Below the pieces are notes generated by a model, which was given only the letters and a program-made list of their open reading frames with translations, searched no databases and was not told the DNA's origin. A program made the translations under genes and the position numbers. DNA of 64,000 bases from Phytoactinopolyspora limicola. Its GTDB lineage: Bacteria; Actinomycetota; Actinomycetes; Jiangellales; Jiangellaceae. Below are positions 30,807-42,999 of this stretch, in pieces (the first letter of the stretch is position 1; each line of letters begins with the position of its first letter). Where the stretch lies: assembly GCF_011320225.1 (NCBI RefSeq), contig NZ_JAAOEN010000001.1, positions 539,652-603,651 of the forward strand, given 5' to 3'.

Positions 30807-31751
30807 CTAACTCAATCCGTCGGTGAAACCGGTGCGCCAACTCGGGTAGAGCGGCGTCCATGCCAGTTCGCGTTTGGCTTTCTCGGAGGAGATTCCGCGG
30901 GCCCGCGTCATCATGTCTACTGCGCCCTTGCCGGCCAGCAATCGGGCGAGCCAGGCTGGCACTCGGCGCGGTGGTTTGGCACCCAGGGCGCGCGCCAGGA
31001 CCGGCATGAACTCGTGCACCGGTGCCGGTTCGTCGTCGGCGACGTTATAGATCCCGGGCCTGCCCTTCTCGATGGCGGCCACCGTGGCCGACGCGGCGTC
31101 AGCGATGTGCACCAGCGACCACACGCCACCACCCCCACCGACGATGGGAATCTTGCGCTTGCGGACTTGCTCGGCCATGACGGCGTCCGGGGCTGCGCTG
31201 ATGCCGGTGCCAGGGCCATAGAAGCCACCGTAGCGAAGCACGATGCCGTCGGCCCAGGTAATGGCGGTCACCGAATCTTCCACGTGACGTAACGCGGCGA
31301 CCACCTCGCTGGCATCCGTGGGTGGATTCGGCTCGAGGTGTCCGTTCTCGTCGGCGACCGGCCCGCCGGCCCGTTCCATCCACAGCGCGTTGCTCTGGGC
31401 CACGAAGGTGCGCACGCCGACGGCGCGGGCGGCCGCCAGCAGATGGTCGGTGCCTTCGACGCGTAGCCGGTTCGTGGCGACTGCCATCCGCTTCGCGGGC
31501 CCCGTCTTCATCGGCCCAGTCAGCGCGGTGAGTTGATGGACGATCACCTCGGGCTCGGCCTTGGCCACCGCGTCGGCCACCGAGTCGGGATCGAGCGCGT
31601 CGATGACGGCCGGTTCCGCGCCCAGCGCACGCAGCAGACCAGTCTTCGCTGGTGATCGGGTGGTGCCCACGACGTCGTGGCCGCGCTGCACCAAAAGTGG
31701 AACGAGATGACCGCCGATGGCGCCGGAGGCTCCGGCGATAAAGATCTTCAT
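30807..31751 (-). CDS. NAD-dependent epimerase/dehydratase
   Basis: 314 residues of the extended SDR type: IFIAGASGAIGGHLVPLLVQRGHDVVGTTRS (Rossmann GASGAIG) and VLRYGGFYGPGTG downstream. The usual active-site YxxxK is not obvious (WADGIVLRYGGFYG contains the structural Tyr of atypical SDRs), so it may be an atypical member that binds NAD(P). It ends 6 bp before the SigJ-type gene, so the two form an ECF41-like pair. Confidence 0.88.
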   Translation of the reverse strand: MKIFIAGASGAIGGHLVPLLVQRGHDVVGTTRSPAKTGLLRALGAEPAVIDALDPDSVADAVAKAEPEVIVHQLTALTGPMKTGPAKRMAVATNRLRVEGTDHLLAAARAVGVRTFVAQSNALWMERAGGPVADENGHLEPNPPTDASEVVAALRHVEDSVTAITWADGIVLRYGGFYGPGTGISAAPDAVMAEQVRKRKIPIVGGGGGVWSLVHIADAASATVAAIEKGRPGIYNVADDEPAPVHEFMPVLARALGAKPPRRVPAWLARLLAGKGAVDMMTRARGISSEKAKRELAWTPLYPSWRTGFTDGLS

Positions 31752-31765
31752 GACGTCTCCACGCT

Positions 31766-33412
31766 TCACTTGGTCTCCAGGTCGCGGCGGCGGAAGGCGG
31801 TGAGGCCGCCCGCAACCAGCCCACCAGCGACCACCAGAAGAATGATCATCGCTGGCCAGGCGACGTCATCCAGTGGCGGTTGCCCGGCATGTTCCATTGG
31901 TAGGACGTTGCGCAGCCATGAAGGAATGTCCATGAGTGTTCCGAAGACACCGGTGAACAGACCCAGACCGAGCACTACCCAGGTCGCGGCGATCGCTCGC
32001 GGGAAGACACCGAACAGCAGCGCACCGATGCCGAGGATGACCAGCAGGCCCGGAACGTGGGCCAGGTGTGCGGCAGTCACGTCCCAGACGTAGGAGCCAT
32101 CGCCCACCGAGATGGCCGCGCCGACCCCGCTGCTGAAACCAGCCACGAGCAGCGCCGCTACCAGACCGATCGCCAGCACCGCCAGGTAGCTGCCGAACCA
32201 GGTCCAGCGGCTGGTCGCCGTCGCCAACACGGGCTCCGCGCGGCCCTTGGTCTCCTCGCTCCGCACCGCCTGGATGCCATGGATCAGCATGACGCCCGCG
32301 AGCGAAGCAGTGAACAGCGTGATCACCCCGAGGAAGCCCTCGGTGAGGGTGTCCACGGAGCCACCGAACATCTCGATTCGGTCCTCGCTGATGCCATCGG
32401 TGTCGGTGATCTGATCGGCGAAGCCACCGAACATAAAACCGAACATCGACAGCGCCACCGTCCACCAGATCAACGCGGTCCGTTGCAGCCTGAACGCCAC
32501 GGCGAACGGAGACCTGAGCCATCCCGCCGCCGCTGGTGTTCCGGCGCGGGCGGCGACCAACCCCGCCCCCACGTCCCGGCGGTCAGACAGCGCGTATCCG
32601 GCCGCGGCGGCGACAGCCGCGAGGCCAACCGACAACACCAGCGGCCACCACCGGCCGTCCACGTACGGTCGGGTCTGATTCGACCAAGCCAGCGGCGAGA
32701 ACCACGACAACGAGCTGCCGTAGTCGTTCATCATGTCGCCCGCCACCCGCACCACCCACGCCCCGCCGAGCACCGCGCCGGCGATGCTGGTGGCGGTCCG
32801 GGCGTACTCGGTGATCTGTACGGTGAGCGACGTGACACCCGCGAACACCAGCCCCACAGCCCCGACGCTCGCGCCGAACAGCAGTCCGTCACCGCCGAAG
32901 TCGCGGGCCGCCATGGTGCCGCTGATCATCAGCGCCAACGCGGCGTTCGCGCCCACGGCGACCGTCAGCACCGCGGTGAGCTGAGCGTATCTCCCCACGA
33001 CGGTGGAGCGGAGAAGCTCTGCCCGGCCGTTCTGCTCCTCGACACGGGTGTGCCGGGAAACGAGCTGAATGCTCATCAGCGCGGCAAGGACGAAGAACAC
33101 CAGCCCGTAGACGCCAGCGACGTACAGGTCCGCGGAAATGTCATCGCGGCCATAACCGGGGCCGAAGATCGCCCCGACCGCGCCTTCCATGAACCGGCGG
33201 ACATCTGCTTGCTGTTCTTCTGTCTCGGTGAGGTTGCTCGCCGCCGTGGTGAGTTGGAGGAGCAGCACACAGATGCCCAGGAGCCAGGCGGGTAGCTTGA
33301 TCCGATCCCGGCGCAGGATGAACCGGATCAGCGTGCCGGTGCCGGCGAGCACGTCGCCCGGCGAGGTGTTGGCTGGCGCCCGGGTCGATTCCCGGACGGC
33401 GGTCGCTGTCAT
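31766..33412 (-). CDS. ABC-2 type exporter permease
   Basis: 548 residues with about 12 predicted membrane helices in two halves (for example [81 protein letters not shown]). It matches the long double-unit permeases of actinobacterial polyketide-antibiotic exporters (tetronasin type). Overlaps the ATPase gene by four bases (ATGA). The exported substrate is unknown; self-resistance or multidrug efflux is usual for the family. Confidence 0.9.
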   Translation of the reverse strand: MTATAVRESTRAPANTSPGDVLAGTGTLIRFILRRDRIKLPAWLLGICVLLLQLTTAASNLTETEEQQADVRRFMEGAVGAIFGPGYGRDDISADLYVAGVYGLVFFVLAALMSIQLVSRHTRVEEQNGRAELLRSTVVGRYAQLTAVLTVAVGANAALALMISGTMAARDFGGDGLLFGASVGAVGLVFAGVTSLTVQITEYARTATSIAGAVLGGAWVVRVAGDMMNDYGSSLSWFSPLAWSNQTRPYVDGRWWPLVLSVGLAAVAAAAGYALSDRRDVGAGLVAARAGTPAAAGWLRSPFAVAFRLQRTALIWWTVALSMFGFMFGGFADQITDTDGISEDRIEMFGGSVDTLTEGFLGVITLFTASLAGVMLIHGIQAVRSEETKGRAEPVLATATSRWTWFGSYLAVLAIGLVAALLVAGFSSGVGAAISVGDGSYVWDVTAAHLAHVPGLLVILGIGALLFGVFPRAIAATWVVLGLGLFTGVFGTLMDIPSWLRNVLPMEHAGQPPLDDVAWPAMIILLVVAGGLVAGGLTAFRRRDLETK

Positions 33413-34347
33413 CGACCCTCCCCGTCATCGTCTCCGGACTTCTGGCCGCCGCCGACCGCAGCGAGTTCGTCGCCGTAGTGCCGCAGCATGAGTTCCTCCA
33501 GCGTCGGCGGGTGGCTGATCAGCGTGCGGATCTCGAACTGGCTCAGCGCCCGGACGGCGTCATTGAGGTGGGCACCATCGACCGCGAACCGCACCCGGCC
33601 GTCCGTGGCGTCCAGGTCGTGGATCCCGGGTATCTGATCCAGGCCGGTCACCGGCTTGTTGGTGTCGGCTTCGATGGAGGTCCGGGTCAGATGCCGCATC
33701 TCGGTGAGGGTGCCGGACTGCACGATCTCGCCGTGCCGAATGATGCTGACCTTGTCGGCGAGTTCCTCCACCTGAGCCAGGATGTGGCTGGAGAGCAGCA
33801 CGGTGCGCCCCTCAGCCTTGACCTGGTTGATCACATCCTGGAATACCACTTCCATCAGCGGATCCAGCCCGGCGGTGGGCTCGTCGAGCAGCAGCAGTTC
33901 CGCGTCGGAGGCAAGCGCCGCGACGATCGCCACCTTCTGCCGGTTTCCTTTGGAGTAGGTGCGGCCCTTCTTCGTGGGGTCGAGGTCGAACCGGTCGATC
34001 AGGTCGGCCCGGCGGGCCTGGTTGAGGCCACCCCGGAGGCGGCCGAGGAGGTCGATCGCCTCACCGCCGGTGAGATTCGGCCAAAGCTCGACGTCCCCAG
34101 GCACGTACGCCATCCGGCGGTGCAGGGCGACCGCACTGTGCCATGGGTCGCTGCCGAGCACTTCCGCCCGGCCGGAGTCGGCCCGCAGCAGTCCGAGCAG
34201 CACCCGGATGGTGGTCGATTTGCCCGCGCCGTTCGGGCCGAGGAATCCATGCACCTCGCCGGTCTCCACGGTCAAGTCGAGGTGGTTCAGAGCCCGGGTC
34301 TGGCCGAAGGTCTTCACCAGCCCGGAGGTTGCGATCGCGGCAGTCAT
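33409..34347 (-). CDS. ABC exporter ATP-binding protein
   Basis: 312 residues: Walker [10 protein letters not shown] (37-45), Q-loop region, Walker [14 protein letters not shown]-loop LLSSHI, and a C-terminal extension of DrrA type. The signature motif lies at YSKGNRQKV, with the degenerate SKGNRQK sequence that is normal for this class. It powers the permease encoded downstream. It is the first gene of the operon that continues into the permease and perhaps the epimerase and sigma factor. Confidence 0.93.
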   Translation of the reverse strand: MTAAIATSGLVKTFGQTRALNHLDLTVETGEVHGFLGPNGAGKSTTIRVLLGLLRADSGRAEVLGSDPWHSAVALHRRMAYVPGDVELWPNLTGGEAIDLLGRLRGGLNQARRADLIDRFDLDPTKKGRTYSKGNRQKVAIVAALASDAELLLLDEPTAGLDPLMEVVFQDVINQVKAEGRTVLLSSHILAQVEELADKVSIIRHGEIVQSGTLTEMRHLTRTSIEADTNKPVTGLDQIPGIHDLDATDGRVRFAVDGAHLNDAVRALSQFEIRTLISHPPTLEELMLRHYGDELAAVGGGQKSGDDDGEGR

Positions 34348-34498
34348 GGCGTCTCCGTTCGTTTGCTCACGACCTACAGACGAGACACCTCAGCAGCTCA
34401 TGACCGGCGGTGACTCAGGTCACGCAACGGCGTACGACACCACCCGAACCTCGGCGACGCCTGGAATGGCCGGCCGGCCTGTCCGCCTTGTACCGGAC

Positions 34499-34930
34499 AT
34501 GACCACTACATCTTTCGACCCGCGCGTTCTGCTCGCCGAGAGCCGGCTCGGTGTCCTCGCCACCATCAAGTCGGACGGGCGCCCACAGCTGTCGCCGGTG
34601 ACACCCTTCTACGATCAGGAGACCGAGGTCATCTATGTGTCGATGAGAGAGGGCCTCGCCAAGACGGCGAATCTCCGCCGGGATCCGCGGGCGGCGCTGG
34701 AGGTCACTAGTCCGGACGGCTGGGCATGGGCGACAGCCGAGGGAACCGTTGAACTCACCGGCCCCGGAACCGACCCGCAGGGCCCCGAAGTCGAGGCGTT
34801 GGTCGACTACTACCGCAGAGCCGCTGGCGATCACCCCGATTGGGACGAGTATCGGTCGGTCATGGTGTCCGACCGGCGTGTACTCATGGTGATGGCGGTC
34901 GAGCACGTGTACGGCGCGAAGATTCGCTGA
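34499..34930 (+). CDS. PPOX-class F420-dependent oxidoreductase
   Basis: 143 residues: FDPRVLLAESRLGVLATIKSDGRPQLSPVTPFYDQETEVIYVSMREGLAKTANLRRDPRAALEVTSPDGWAWATAEGTVEL. The pattern SDGRPQLSPV...KTANLRRDPRA is typical of F420-binding PPOX proteins of the Rv1155 type. It starts at ATG 34499 and is divergent from the ABC exporter. It is the third PPOX protein in the window. Confidence 0.9.
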   Translation: MTTTSFDPRVLLAESRLGVLATIKSDGRPQLSPVTPFYDQETEVIYVSMREGLAKTANLRRDPRAALEVTSPDGWAWATAEGTVELTGPGTDPQGPEVEALVDYYRRAAGDHPDWDEYRSVMVSDRRVLMVMAVEHVYGAKIR

Positions 34931-35086
34931 CGGCTCCGGACCGCGTCGTCGAGTGACCCCTGCACACTTACCGGGTTAAACGACAAGCTAAGGCCGGTGA
35001 GCGTGCGATGTCGAGAAAGTGTCTCCGGCTCCGTTGTAGGGGTACCGACGGCCACAATGGTCGTCGGCGGACCTGAGGAGGACACG

Positions 35087-35500
35087 ATGGCGAAGTACCT
35101 GTTGCTCAAGCACTACCGCGGCGGTCCGGAGCCGGTACCCGGTACCGATGTTCCGATGGATCAGTGGACACCCGACGAGGTCAAGGCGCACATCGCCTTC
35201 ATGCAACACGTCGCGGACGTGTTCCGGGAGCGAGGCGAATACGTCGACGGCCAGGCGCTGTCGCCGGAGGGTACCTTCGTGCGGTACGACGGCGAGGGCA
35301 AACCACCGGTCACCGACGGCCCGTTCGCGGAGACCAAGGACCTCATCGCCGGCTGGATGGTCATCGACGTCGACTCTCAGGAGCGGGCTTACGAGGCCGC
35401 ATCGTTCCTGTCGTCGGCGCCGGGGCCGGGCGGCCGGTCGATACACGAGTGGATCGAGGTGCGGCCGTTCCTGAGCGAGCCGCCTGTGGTTTCCGAATGA
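35087..35500 (+). CDS. YCII-related (DGPF) protein
   Basis: 137 residues from ATG 35087 with GAGGAG upstream. It contains the DGPF-domain signature (KPPVTDGPFAETKDLIAGWMVIDVDS...AYEAASFLSSAPGPGG...IEVRPF). DGPF/YCII proteins have a ferredoxin-like fold of unknown role and are regularly co-encoded with ECF42 sigma factors, as here (ATGA overlap at 35497). Confidence 0.93.
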   Translation: MAKYLLLKHYRGGPEPVPGTDVPMDQWTPDEVKAHIAFMQHVADVFRERGEYVDGQALSPEGTFVRYDGEGKPPVTDGPFAETKDLIAGWMVIDVDSQERAYEAASFLSSAPGPGGRSIHEWIEVRPFLSEPPVVSE

Positions 35501-36669
35501 ACGACCTGCTGAAGGACCTGACCCCGCAGGTTCTCGGTATTCTCGTCCGCCGCGGAGCCGACTTCGCGGCGGCCGAGGATGCCGTGCAGGAGGCGCTGAT
35601 CGAAGCGGTACGCCGATGGACCGGCACGGTGCCGGAGGACCCCAAAGGCTGGCTGGTGCGGGTCGCCAGCCGCAAGCTGGTCGACGCGCACCGCTCGGAG
35701 ATCGCCCGTCGTCGGCGGGAAGAGCGGGTGCATCGGGAACCACAACCCGGACCAACGGAGCAGGCCGACGACACACTTCTGCTGCTCAGCCGATGCTGCC
35801 ACCCGTCGCTGAGCTCTGCTTCGGCCATAGCCCTCACCCTGCGTGCGGTAGGTGGGCTGACGACGGCGCAGATCGCCCGGGCCTTCTTCGTGCCGGAGTC
35901 GACGATGGCGCAGCGGATCTCCCGGGCCAAACGGACGGTGACCGGTGCCCGGTTCGACCAGCCCGGTGACATCCACGCAGTGCTGAGGGTCCTCTATCTG
36001 ATCTTCAACGAGGGATTCAGTGGCGAGGTCGACCTGGCCGTCGAGGCGATCCGGCTGACTCGCCAGCTCGCCGCCTCGACGGGCGACCCCGAGGTAGCGG
36101 GCCTCCTGGCACTCATGCTTCTTCACCACGCCCGGCGGGAAGCGCGCCAGACGGAGTCCGGCGCCCTCGTGCCGCTCGACGAACAGGACCGGTCCACGTG
36201 GGATACCGCGCTGATCGCCGAGGGCGTCGAGATCCTGCAGCGTGCGCTCGCCCAGGACCGGCTCGGTGAGTATCAGGCACAGGCCGCGATCGCCGCGCTG
36301 CACGACGACGCCGCCACGTCCGACGAGACCGACTGGCCGCAGATCCTGGAGTGGTACGACGAACTGATGCGGCTCTCCGACAGCCCAGTGGTCGCGCTCA
36401 ACCGCGCGGTCGCCGTCGGGCACGTCGATGGTTCGCTGGCTGGACTCCGAGCTCTCGCCGACGTCGACGTTGCGGTACCCCGTCGTGACGCCGTCGCGGC
36501 CTACCTTCACGAACGTGCGGGGAACCCGGCGGAGGCGGCCCGACTCTATGCCGTCGCTGCGCAGAAGGCACCCACCGCGGCCGAACGTGACCACCTCATC
36601 ACCCGTGCGGCGCACCTGAACACACGGAGCGGTCGGAGCACCGGCTCGGACGAGCCTCGGGCGGACTGA
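35497..36669 (+). CDS. ECF42-type sigma factor with C-terminal TPR-like domain
   Basis: 390 residues. Region 2 is LVRRGADFAAAEDAVQEALIEAVRRWTGTVPEDPKGWLVRVASRKLVDAHR, region 4 ALTLRAVGGLTTAQIARAFFVPESTMAQRISRAKRTV. The long C-terminal part (from about 180: DIHAVLRVLYLIFNEGF...LIAEGVEILQRAL...IAALHDDA...LNRAVAVGHVDG...LHERAGNPAEAARLYAVAAQKAPTAAERDHL) is the TPR-like DUF6596 domain of ECF42, which takes the place of an anti-sigma factor. ECF42 regulons are usually limited to the DGPF genes beside them. Translationally coupled to the DGPF gene. Confidence 0.94.
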   Translation: MNDLLKDLTPQVLGILVRRGADFAAAEDAVQEALIEAVRRWTGTVPEDPKGWLVRVASRKLVDAHRSEIARRRREERVHREPQPGPTEQADDTLLLLSRCCHPSLSSASAIALTLRAVGGLTTAQIARAFFVPESTMAQRISRAKRTVTGARFDQPGDIHAVLRVLYLIFNEGFSGEVDLAVEAIRLTRQLAASTGDPEVAGLLALMLLHHARREARQTESGALVPLDEQDRSTWDTALIAEGVEILQRALAQDRLGEYQAQAAIAALHDDAATSDETDWPQILEWYDELMRLSDSPVVALNRAVAVGHVDGSLAGLRALADVDVAVPRRDAVAAYLHERAGNPAEAARLYAVAAQKAPTAAERDHLITRAAHLNTRSGRSTGSDEPRAD

Positions 36670-36765
36670 CGGGCCGCTGCCATGTCATCCGGACCGAGGG
36701 GCGGGACAGGCCGAGGGCACAGCGATCGGTGTCCAAACCACCCGGTGCCACGTACGATTCTGCAT

Positions 36766-37215
36766 GTGACCAGCACACCTGTTTCGGTCCAGCGGCTGAA
36801 TGACCTCGCACGGCTGCGTCGGGTCCGCGACCGGATGGATCGGGAGTACGCACAACCGCTGGACGTCGAGGCGCTCGCCCGCGGCGCGAACATGTCTGCT
36901 GGACACCTGAGCCGCCAATTCCGGCTCGCCTATGGCGAATCCCCCTATTCCTACCTGATGACGCGGCGGATCGAGCGGGCCATGGCGCTGCTGCGGCAGG
37001 GTGACCTCAGCGTGACCGAGGTGTGTTTCGCGGTGGGCTGTTCGTCGCTGGGAACCTTCAGCACCCGCTTCACCGAGCTGGTGGGTATGTCGCCCAGCGA
37101 ATACCGACGCCGGGAAGCGGGCGCGATGATGGGGATGCCACCGTGCGTGGCGAAAAAGATCAGCAGACCGATCAGGAATCGAGAAGCGCGGGTTGTCGAG
37201 CCGCACCTAACCTAG
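36766..37215 (+). CDS. AraC-family regulator, HTH-only type
   Basis: 149 residues. AraC/XylS double HTH (LARLRRVRDRMDREYAQPLDVEALARGANMSAGHLSRQFRLAYGESPYSYLMTRRIERAMALLRQGDLSVTEVCFAVGCSSLGTFSTRFTELVGMSPSEYRRR) with only a short extra tail, so no separate ligand domain. The GTG 36766 has a TACGAT box about 9 bp upstream and may be leaderless. A VOC gene follows after 5 bp, forming the common AraC-VOC pair. Confidence 0.92.
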   Translation: MTSTPVSVQRLNDLARLRRVRDRMDREYAQPLDVEALARGANMSAGHLSRQFRLAYGESPYSYLMTRRIERAMALLRQGDLSVTEVCFAVGCSSLGTFSTRFTELVGMSPSEYRRREAGAMMGMPPCVAKKISRPIRNREARVVEPHLT

Positions 37216-37220
37216 TCGCC

Positions 37221-37631
37221 ATGGACATCAGCATTTACCAGGCCTTCCTCCCACACAACGACCCCGCCGCGTCGTTGGCGTTCTATCGCGACACGTTGGG
37301 TTTCGAGGTCCGCAATGACGTGGAGTACGGCGGCATGCACTGGATCACCGTCGGCCCCGCTGATCAACCGGGAACGTCCATCGTCCTGCATCCGCCGTTC
37401 GCCGACCCAGGTATCACCGACGAGGAACAACGCGTCGTCGCCGAGATGATGGCCAAAGGTACCTTCGCCAGCATCAATCTGGCGACGCCCGACGTCGACC
37501 GCACGTTCGAGCAGCTACAGTCCGGCGATGCCGACGTCGTCCAAGAGCCGACCGACCAGCCGTGGGGCGTTCGCGACTGCGCCCTACGCGACCCCGCGGG
37601 CAACATGATCCGTATTTTCGAGGTCCGCTGA
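37221..37631 (+). CDS. VOC-family (glyoxalase-like) protein
   Basis: 136 residues: FLPHNDPAASLAFYRDTLGFEVRNDVEYGGMHWITVGP and ATPDVDRTFEQLQSGDADVVQEPTDQPWGVRDCALRDPAGNMIRIFE, the two beta-alpha-beta-beta-beta modules of the VOC superfamily. Functions range from glyoxalase to antibiotic binding (bleomycin resistance type). It is in an operon with the AraC gene 5 bp upstream; the ATG at 37221 fits the family start. Confidence 0.92.
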   Translation: MDISIYQAFLPHNDPAASLAFYRDTLGFEVRNDVEYGGMHWITVGPADQPGTSIVLHPPFADPGITDEEQRVVAEMMAKGTFASINLATPDVDRTFEQLQSGDADVVQEPTDQPWGVRDCALRDPAGNMIRIFEVR

Positions 37632-37680
37632 GCGAGCAAGAATCCCGACGGAAGCGTCGCGCACCACAGGAGGGAACCCG

Positions 37681-40071
<2,391 letters not shown>

Positions 40072-40478
40072 AGCGACGGCCGCCAGGTGTTGGTGGAGGC
40101 GGGACACCACAATCGATGGCCATCCGCCCTGCATACCGTCGTGTGCTCTGCGCTGCACGGGATGGTCGAGATCGAAGCCTCGGTGTTCGATCAACAGCCG
40201 GGTTCCACGACCTTCGGGGACAAGCCGCCAGGTGACCTCGGTGTCTAGTGGTCCATTCCGCCACGAGTAGCGCAGTAGCCGCAGTGGCTCGACGTCGAGT
40301 ACGACGCAGGACGTGACGCCCCACTGCCCGGTGTCGAGCGTGAACTCGTGGCCCGGTTCGGGCTGGAAGTTGGTGGCCATGAACCACTCGGCGAGCTGGT
40401 CGGGTTCGATGAGCGCGGCCCAGACGGCTTCCGGGGGGTGCGGGAGGAATTCGTCGACCTCGATCGAGGCGCGCGCAG

Positions 40479-40802
40479 TCATTGTTCGATGTCCTCCTGC
40501 GCATCTAGGTGGTGCCGCAGGTCAGTGAGCCGGCCCCGCCAGAACCGCTCGTAGGGGTGCAACCAGTCGGCGATCTCCCGCAATCGTTGGGGCGCGACGT
40601 GGTAGATCCGCTGCCGGCCCAGCTGCTCGGTGGTGACGAGGCCCGCGTCGCGGAGAACCTTGAGGTGCTCGGACACGCTGGGGCGGGTCATGGCGAAGCG
40701 GTCGGCCAACTCGTTGACCGGCTGTGCTCGGTCACGGAGCAGATCGAGCAGCGCGCGCCGAGTTGGGTTGGCCAGCGCGGTGAAGACATCAGTGTCGCCC
40801 AT
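40479..40802 (-). CDS. ArsR-family transcriptional repressor
   Basis: 107 residues: VFTALANPTRRALLDLLRDRAQPVNELADRFAMTRPSVSEHLKVLRDAGLVTTEQLGRQRIYHVAP, a standard ArsR winged helix without metal-binding cysteines. It should bind the two GTAGG-N6-CCTAC sites that lie between its start and the VOC gene, repressing both directions. Its neighbour downstream is an SRPBCC gene, as in the pair at 3.8-4.6 kb, but the two ArsR proteins are only distantly similar. Confidence 0.93.
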   Translation of the reverse strand: MGDTDVFTALANPTRRALLDLLRDRAQPVNELADRFAMTRPSVSEHLKVLRDAGLVTTEQLGRQRIYHVAPQRLREIADWLHPYERFWRGRLTDLRHHLDAQEDIEQ

Positions 40803-40818
40803 GTTGCCCAGCTTATCG

Positions 40819-40862
40819 GTAGGCGTTACCCTACTTATTGAAATGAGTAGGAAATTTCCTAC
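40819..40862. promoter_or_regulatory. Two candidate ArsR operators
   Basis: GTAGG-CGTTAC-CCTAC at 40819-40834 and the perfect palindrome GTAGGAAATTTCCTAC at 40847-40862. Both have 5-bp arms and 6-bp centres with 28 bp between centres. They lie in the 82-bp divergent region of the ArsR/SRPBCC operon and the VOC gene. Confidence 0.65.
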
Positions 40863-40884
40863 CTATTAGGTGGAGGAGCACAGA

Positions 40885-41244
40885 ATGATCAGTGACATCC
40901 AGGTGGTAAACGTCCCGGTATCGGATCAGGACGTCGCGTATCGGTTCTACGTCGACACCCTGGGTCTACGAGTGGTGGCCGACCAGGAGGGTGGGCCACA
41001 CGGGCGCTGGTTGCAGGTAGCAGCCAAGTCCGGAACAACAACACTGGCCTTAACAGGTGCCGGTGATCAGGCTGGCAGCGTCTCCGGTCTGGTCTTTACC
41101 AGCGACGACATCGACGCCGACGTTGCCGCTCTCCGTCAACGCGGAGTCGAGTTCCCGAGCGGAATCCAGGACATGCCCTGGGCGCGCGCCGCACAGTTCG
41201 CCGATCCGGACGGCAACCAGCTCGTCTTGCAGACCGCTACCTGA
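40885..41244 (+). CDS. VOC-family protein
   Basis: 119 residues: ISDIQVVNVPVSDQDVAYRFYVDTLGLRVVADQE and VSGLVFTSDDIDADVAALRQRGVEFPSGIQDMPWARAAQFADPDGNQLVLQTA, the glyoxalase/bleomycin-resistance-type fold of the small PhnB-like group. GGAGGA precedes the ATG. It is divergent from the ArsR-SRPBCC operon and likely repressed by the same ArsR. Confidence 0.92.
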   Translation: MISDIQVVNVPVSDQDVAYRFYVDTLGLRVVADQEGGPHGRWLQVAAKSGTTTLALTGAGDQAGSVSGLVFTSDDIDADVAALRQRGVEFPSGIQDMPWARAAQFADPDGNQLVLQTAT

Positions 41245-41281
41245 GCGTCCGGACGACGTCGTCGAGTACACCGACGCCGTC

Positions 41282-41403
41282 GTGATCGTTGCCGGTTTCG
41301 GGTCGCAACCCACCGGTGATCGTTGCCGGTTTCGGGTCGCCAGGGCGCCCTGATCTTGATTTTGATCACGGGTGGGGAGGGCTCGAAACCGGCAACGATC
41401 ACC
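41282..41403. repeat. Intergenic palindrome family, copy 1
   Basis: Two direct copies of a 25-bp unit beginning GTGATCGTTGCCGG (41282-41306 and 41316-41340), and an inverted copy of its first part at 41384-41403. It fills the junction of the convergent VOC and amidohydrolase genes. Similar hairpins are at 55.0 kb and 59.5 kb, also between convergent genes; they probably act as two-way terminators. Confidence 0.7.
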
Positions 41404-41407
41404 GGGG

Positions 41408-42847
41408 TTAGGCGGGCCAGCCGGCTCGCGCGCTGATCTCAGCCGCGGATTGCTGGGCGTCCCGGACGACCTTCTCGGTGTCGACGTCGACGAGTTCGCC
41501 GCGCCACAGGAGAATCCGTCCGTCCACCAGCACGGTGTCGACGTTGGCGGGCTGGGCGAGCGACACCAACTGGGTAGCGGGATCCCCGGGCGGAGCCATG
41601 TTGGGGTCGAGCTGGTTGACCAGAATGATGTCCGCCCGCTTCCCGGGAGTCAGCGAGCCTACTTCGTCGCCGAGCCCCAGGCTGCGGGCGCTGTCGATCG
41701 TGGCCAGCTCGAGCAGATGGCGATGGGTGATGCCGGTGTCCGGACCGAGGCGGTTGGTGGTCATCTTGTACAGGATCCGCATCGCGCTGAACATGTCGGC
41801 GCTGTCGATCGAACTGCTGTCGACGGACAACCCGAGGAGCGCGCCGGCCTGAAGCAGCTCGTAGTACTGGATCTGCTCGGCCGGTCCACGCCCAGCCTCA
41901 CCGATCGACGACATGCTCCATACCGTGCCGCGCTCGGCGACGATGTCGTTCTCGGCAGCGGTTGTCAGAGTCGGGTGCACCAGTTGCACGTCCGGGCCGA
42001 GGAGTTGCTCTTCCTCCAAGAGTGTCACGAGACCGGCCGGCGACGCGTGCAACGTGATGGGTAGCCCCATCTCGCGCGCCGAACCCCAATCTTCATGGGC
42101 GAGTTCGATGGAGATGGCACCCCTAGGACTCTGACCTGGGACGACGTTGCGTGATGCCACTCCCAGATGGAGGAGGCCGTTGGTGGTGTCAGCGTCGGCG
42201 AACCATCGTTGTTTGGTGCGGGCGATCCCCTCGACGTCCATCGGTACGTCCAGCGGTCCACGTTGTGCCCATCCGTAGGAGAAACGGCCCCTGATCCCAG
42301 TTTCGACGAGTGCCCGGAGTGACGCGTCGGCGAACTCCGGTGAGCGGACGTTGTGTGACCAGTCATGCACCGTGGTGATGCCGGCCGAGATGCCCTCGGC
42401 GAGGGCGAGCCGGGTGGCCCGATAGGTGTCGGTCGGCGTGAAGTGGGGGCCGAGCACATTGGTGACGTTGAAATAGCCCCGGTCGGGATCGCCGTTGAGC
42501 ATGAACGGGCGCATCGCGCTGTTCCACAGGTGCCAGTGGGTGTCGACGAAACCCGGCATGACGATCTTGCCGCGCGCGTCGATCTCGGCCGCTCCTCGAA
42601 CGGACAGCTTCTCGCCGACCGCGACGATCCGGCCGTTCTTGACGTGGACGTCGGCGCGTGGAATGTCACCGATCTCTTGGTCGACGGACACGACGTGCCC
42701 GCCTCGGATGACGTACTCTCCGCGACGTGGTGGCTTCTTGGGATACCCTTGGCGGGCAGATGCTGGCTGGGCCGCGACGATGCCGGTTGCCGCGGCGATC
42801 GCACCGCCGATCGCTGTTCGGCGATTGATGTGCTTGTTCATCCCCAT
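41408..42847 (-). CDS. Tat-exported amidohydrolase
   Basis: 479 residues from ATG 42847, with AAGGAG six bases upstream. The N-terminus NRRTAIGGAIAAATGIVAAQPASA is a twin-arginine signal. Amidohydrolase features: VIRGGHVVSVDQ, PGFVDTHWHLW (metal HxH), LPITLHASP (metal His), LVHPT, and LTPGKRADIILV near the end. A metal-dependent hydrolase of the chlorohydrolase/TRZ type (Nt_Hyd-like) acting outside the membrane. The stop lies close to the palindrome repeat; the promoter carries a GGATA-CCA-TATCC palindrome likely bound by the GntR regulator. Confidence 0.88.
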   Translation of the reverse strand: MGMNKHINRRTAIGGAIAAATGIVAAQPASARQGYPKKPPRRGEYVIRGGHVVSVDQEIGDIPRADVHVKNGRIVAVGEKLSVRGAAEIDARGKIVMPGFVDTHWHLWNSAMRPFMLNGDPDRGYFNVTNVLGPHFTPTDTYRATRLALAEGISAGITTVHDWSHNVRSPEFADASLRALVETGIRGRFSYGWAQRGPLDVPMDVEGIARTKQRWFADADTTNGLLHLGVASRNVVPGQSPRGAISIELAHEDWGSAREMGLPITLHASPAGLVTLLEEEQLLGPDVQLVHPTLTTAAENDIVAERGTVWSMSSIGEAGRGPAEQIQYYELLQAGALLGLSVDSSSIDSADMFSAMRILYKMTTNRLGPDTGITHRHLLELATIDSARSLGLGDEVGSLTPGKRADIILVNQLDPNMAPPGDPATQLVSLAQPANVDTVLVDGRILLWRGELVDVDTEKVVRDAQQSAAEISARAGWPA

Positions 42848-42880
42848 GCGACACTCCTTACGGTAGAGCCGACACTTTTG

Positions 42881-42893
42881 GGATACCATATCC
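42881..42893. promoter_or_regulatory. Candidate GntR operator
   Basis: GGATA-CCA-TATCC, a 13-bp palindrome 34 bp upstream of the amidohydrolase start, next to the GntR gene. FadR-type GntR proteins usually bind short palindromes of this size (TGGT-N-ACCA-like). Confidence 0.45.
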
Positions 42894-42999
42894 TCGAATT
42901 GGTCAACGTCAACCTTGCATAGCCGGATAACCCGGGCCACGGCGACGGCCGGCCCGGCGAGGAGTGACGGTTGTGGCGGACTAAGAACCCGCGCGGGTT

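Noticed and set aside
32057-33295. 412-codon plus-strand ORF
   Set aside because: Antisense shadow of the ABC-2 permease gene, with Arg/His/Pro/Glu-rich composition and no family features.
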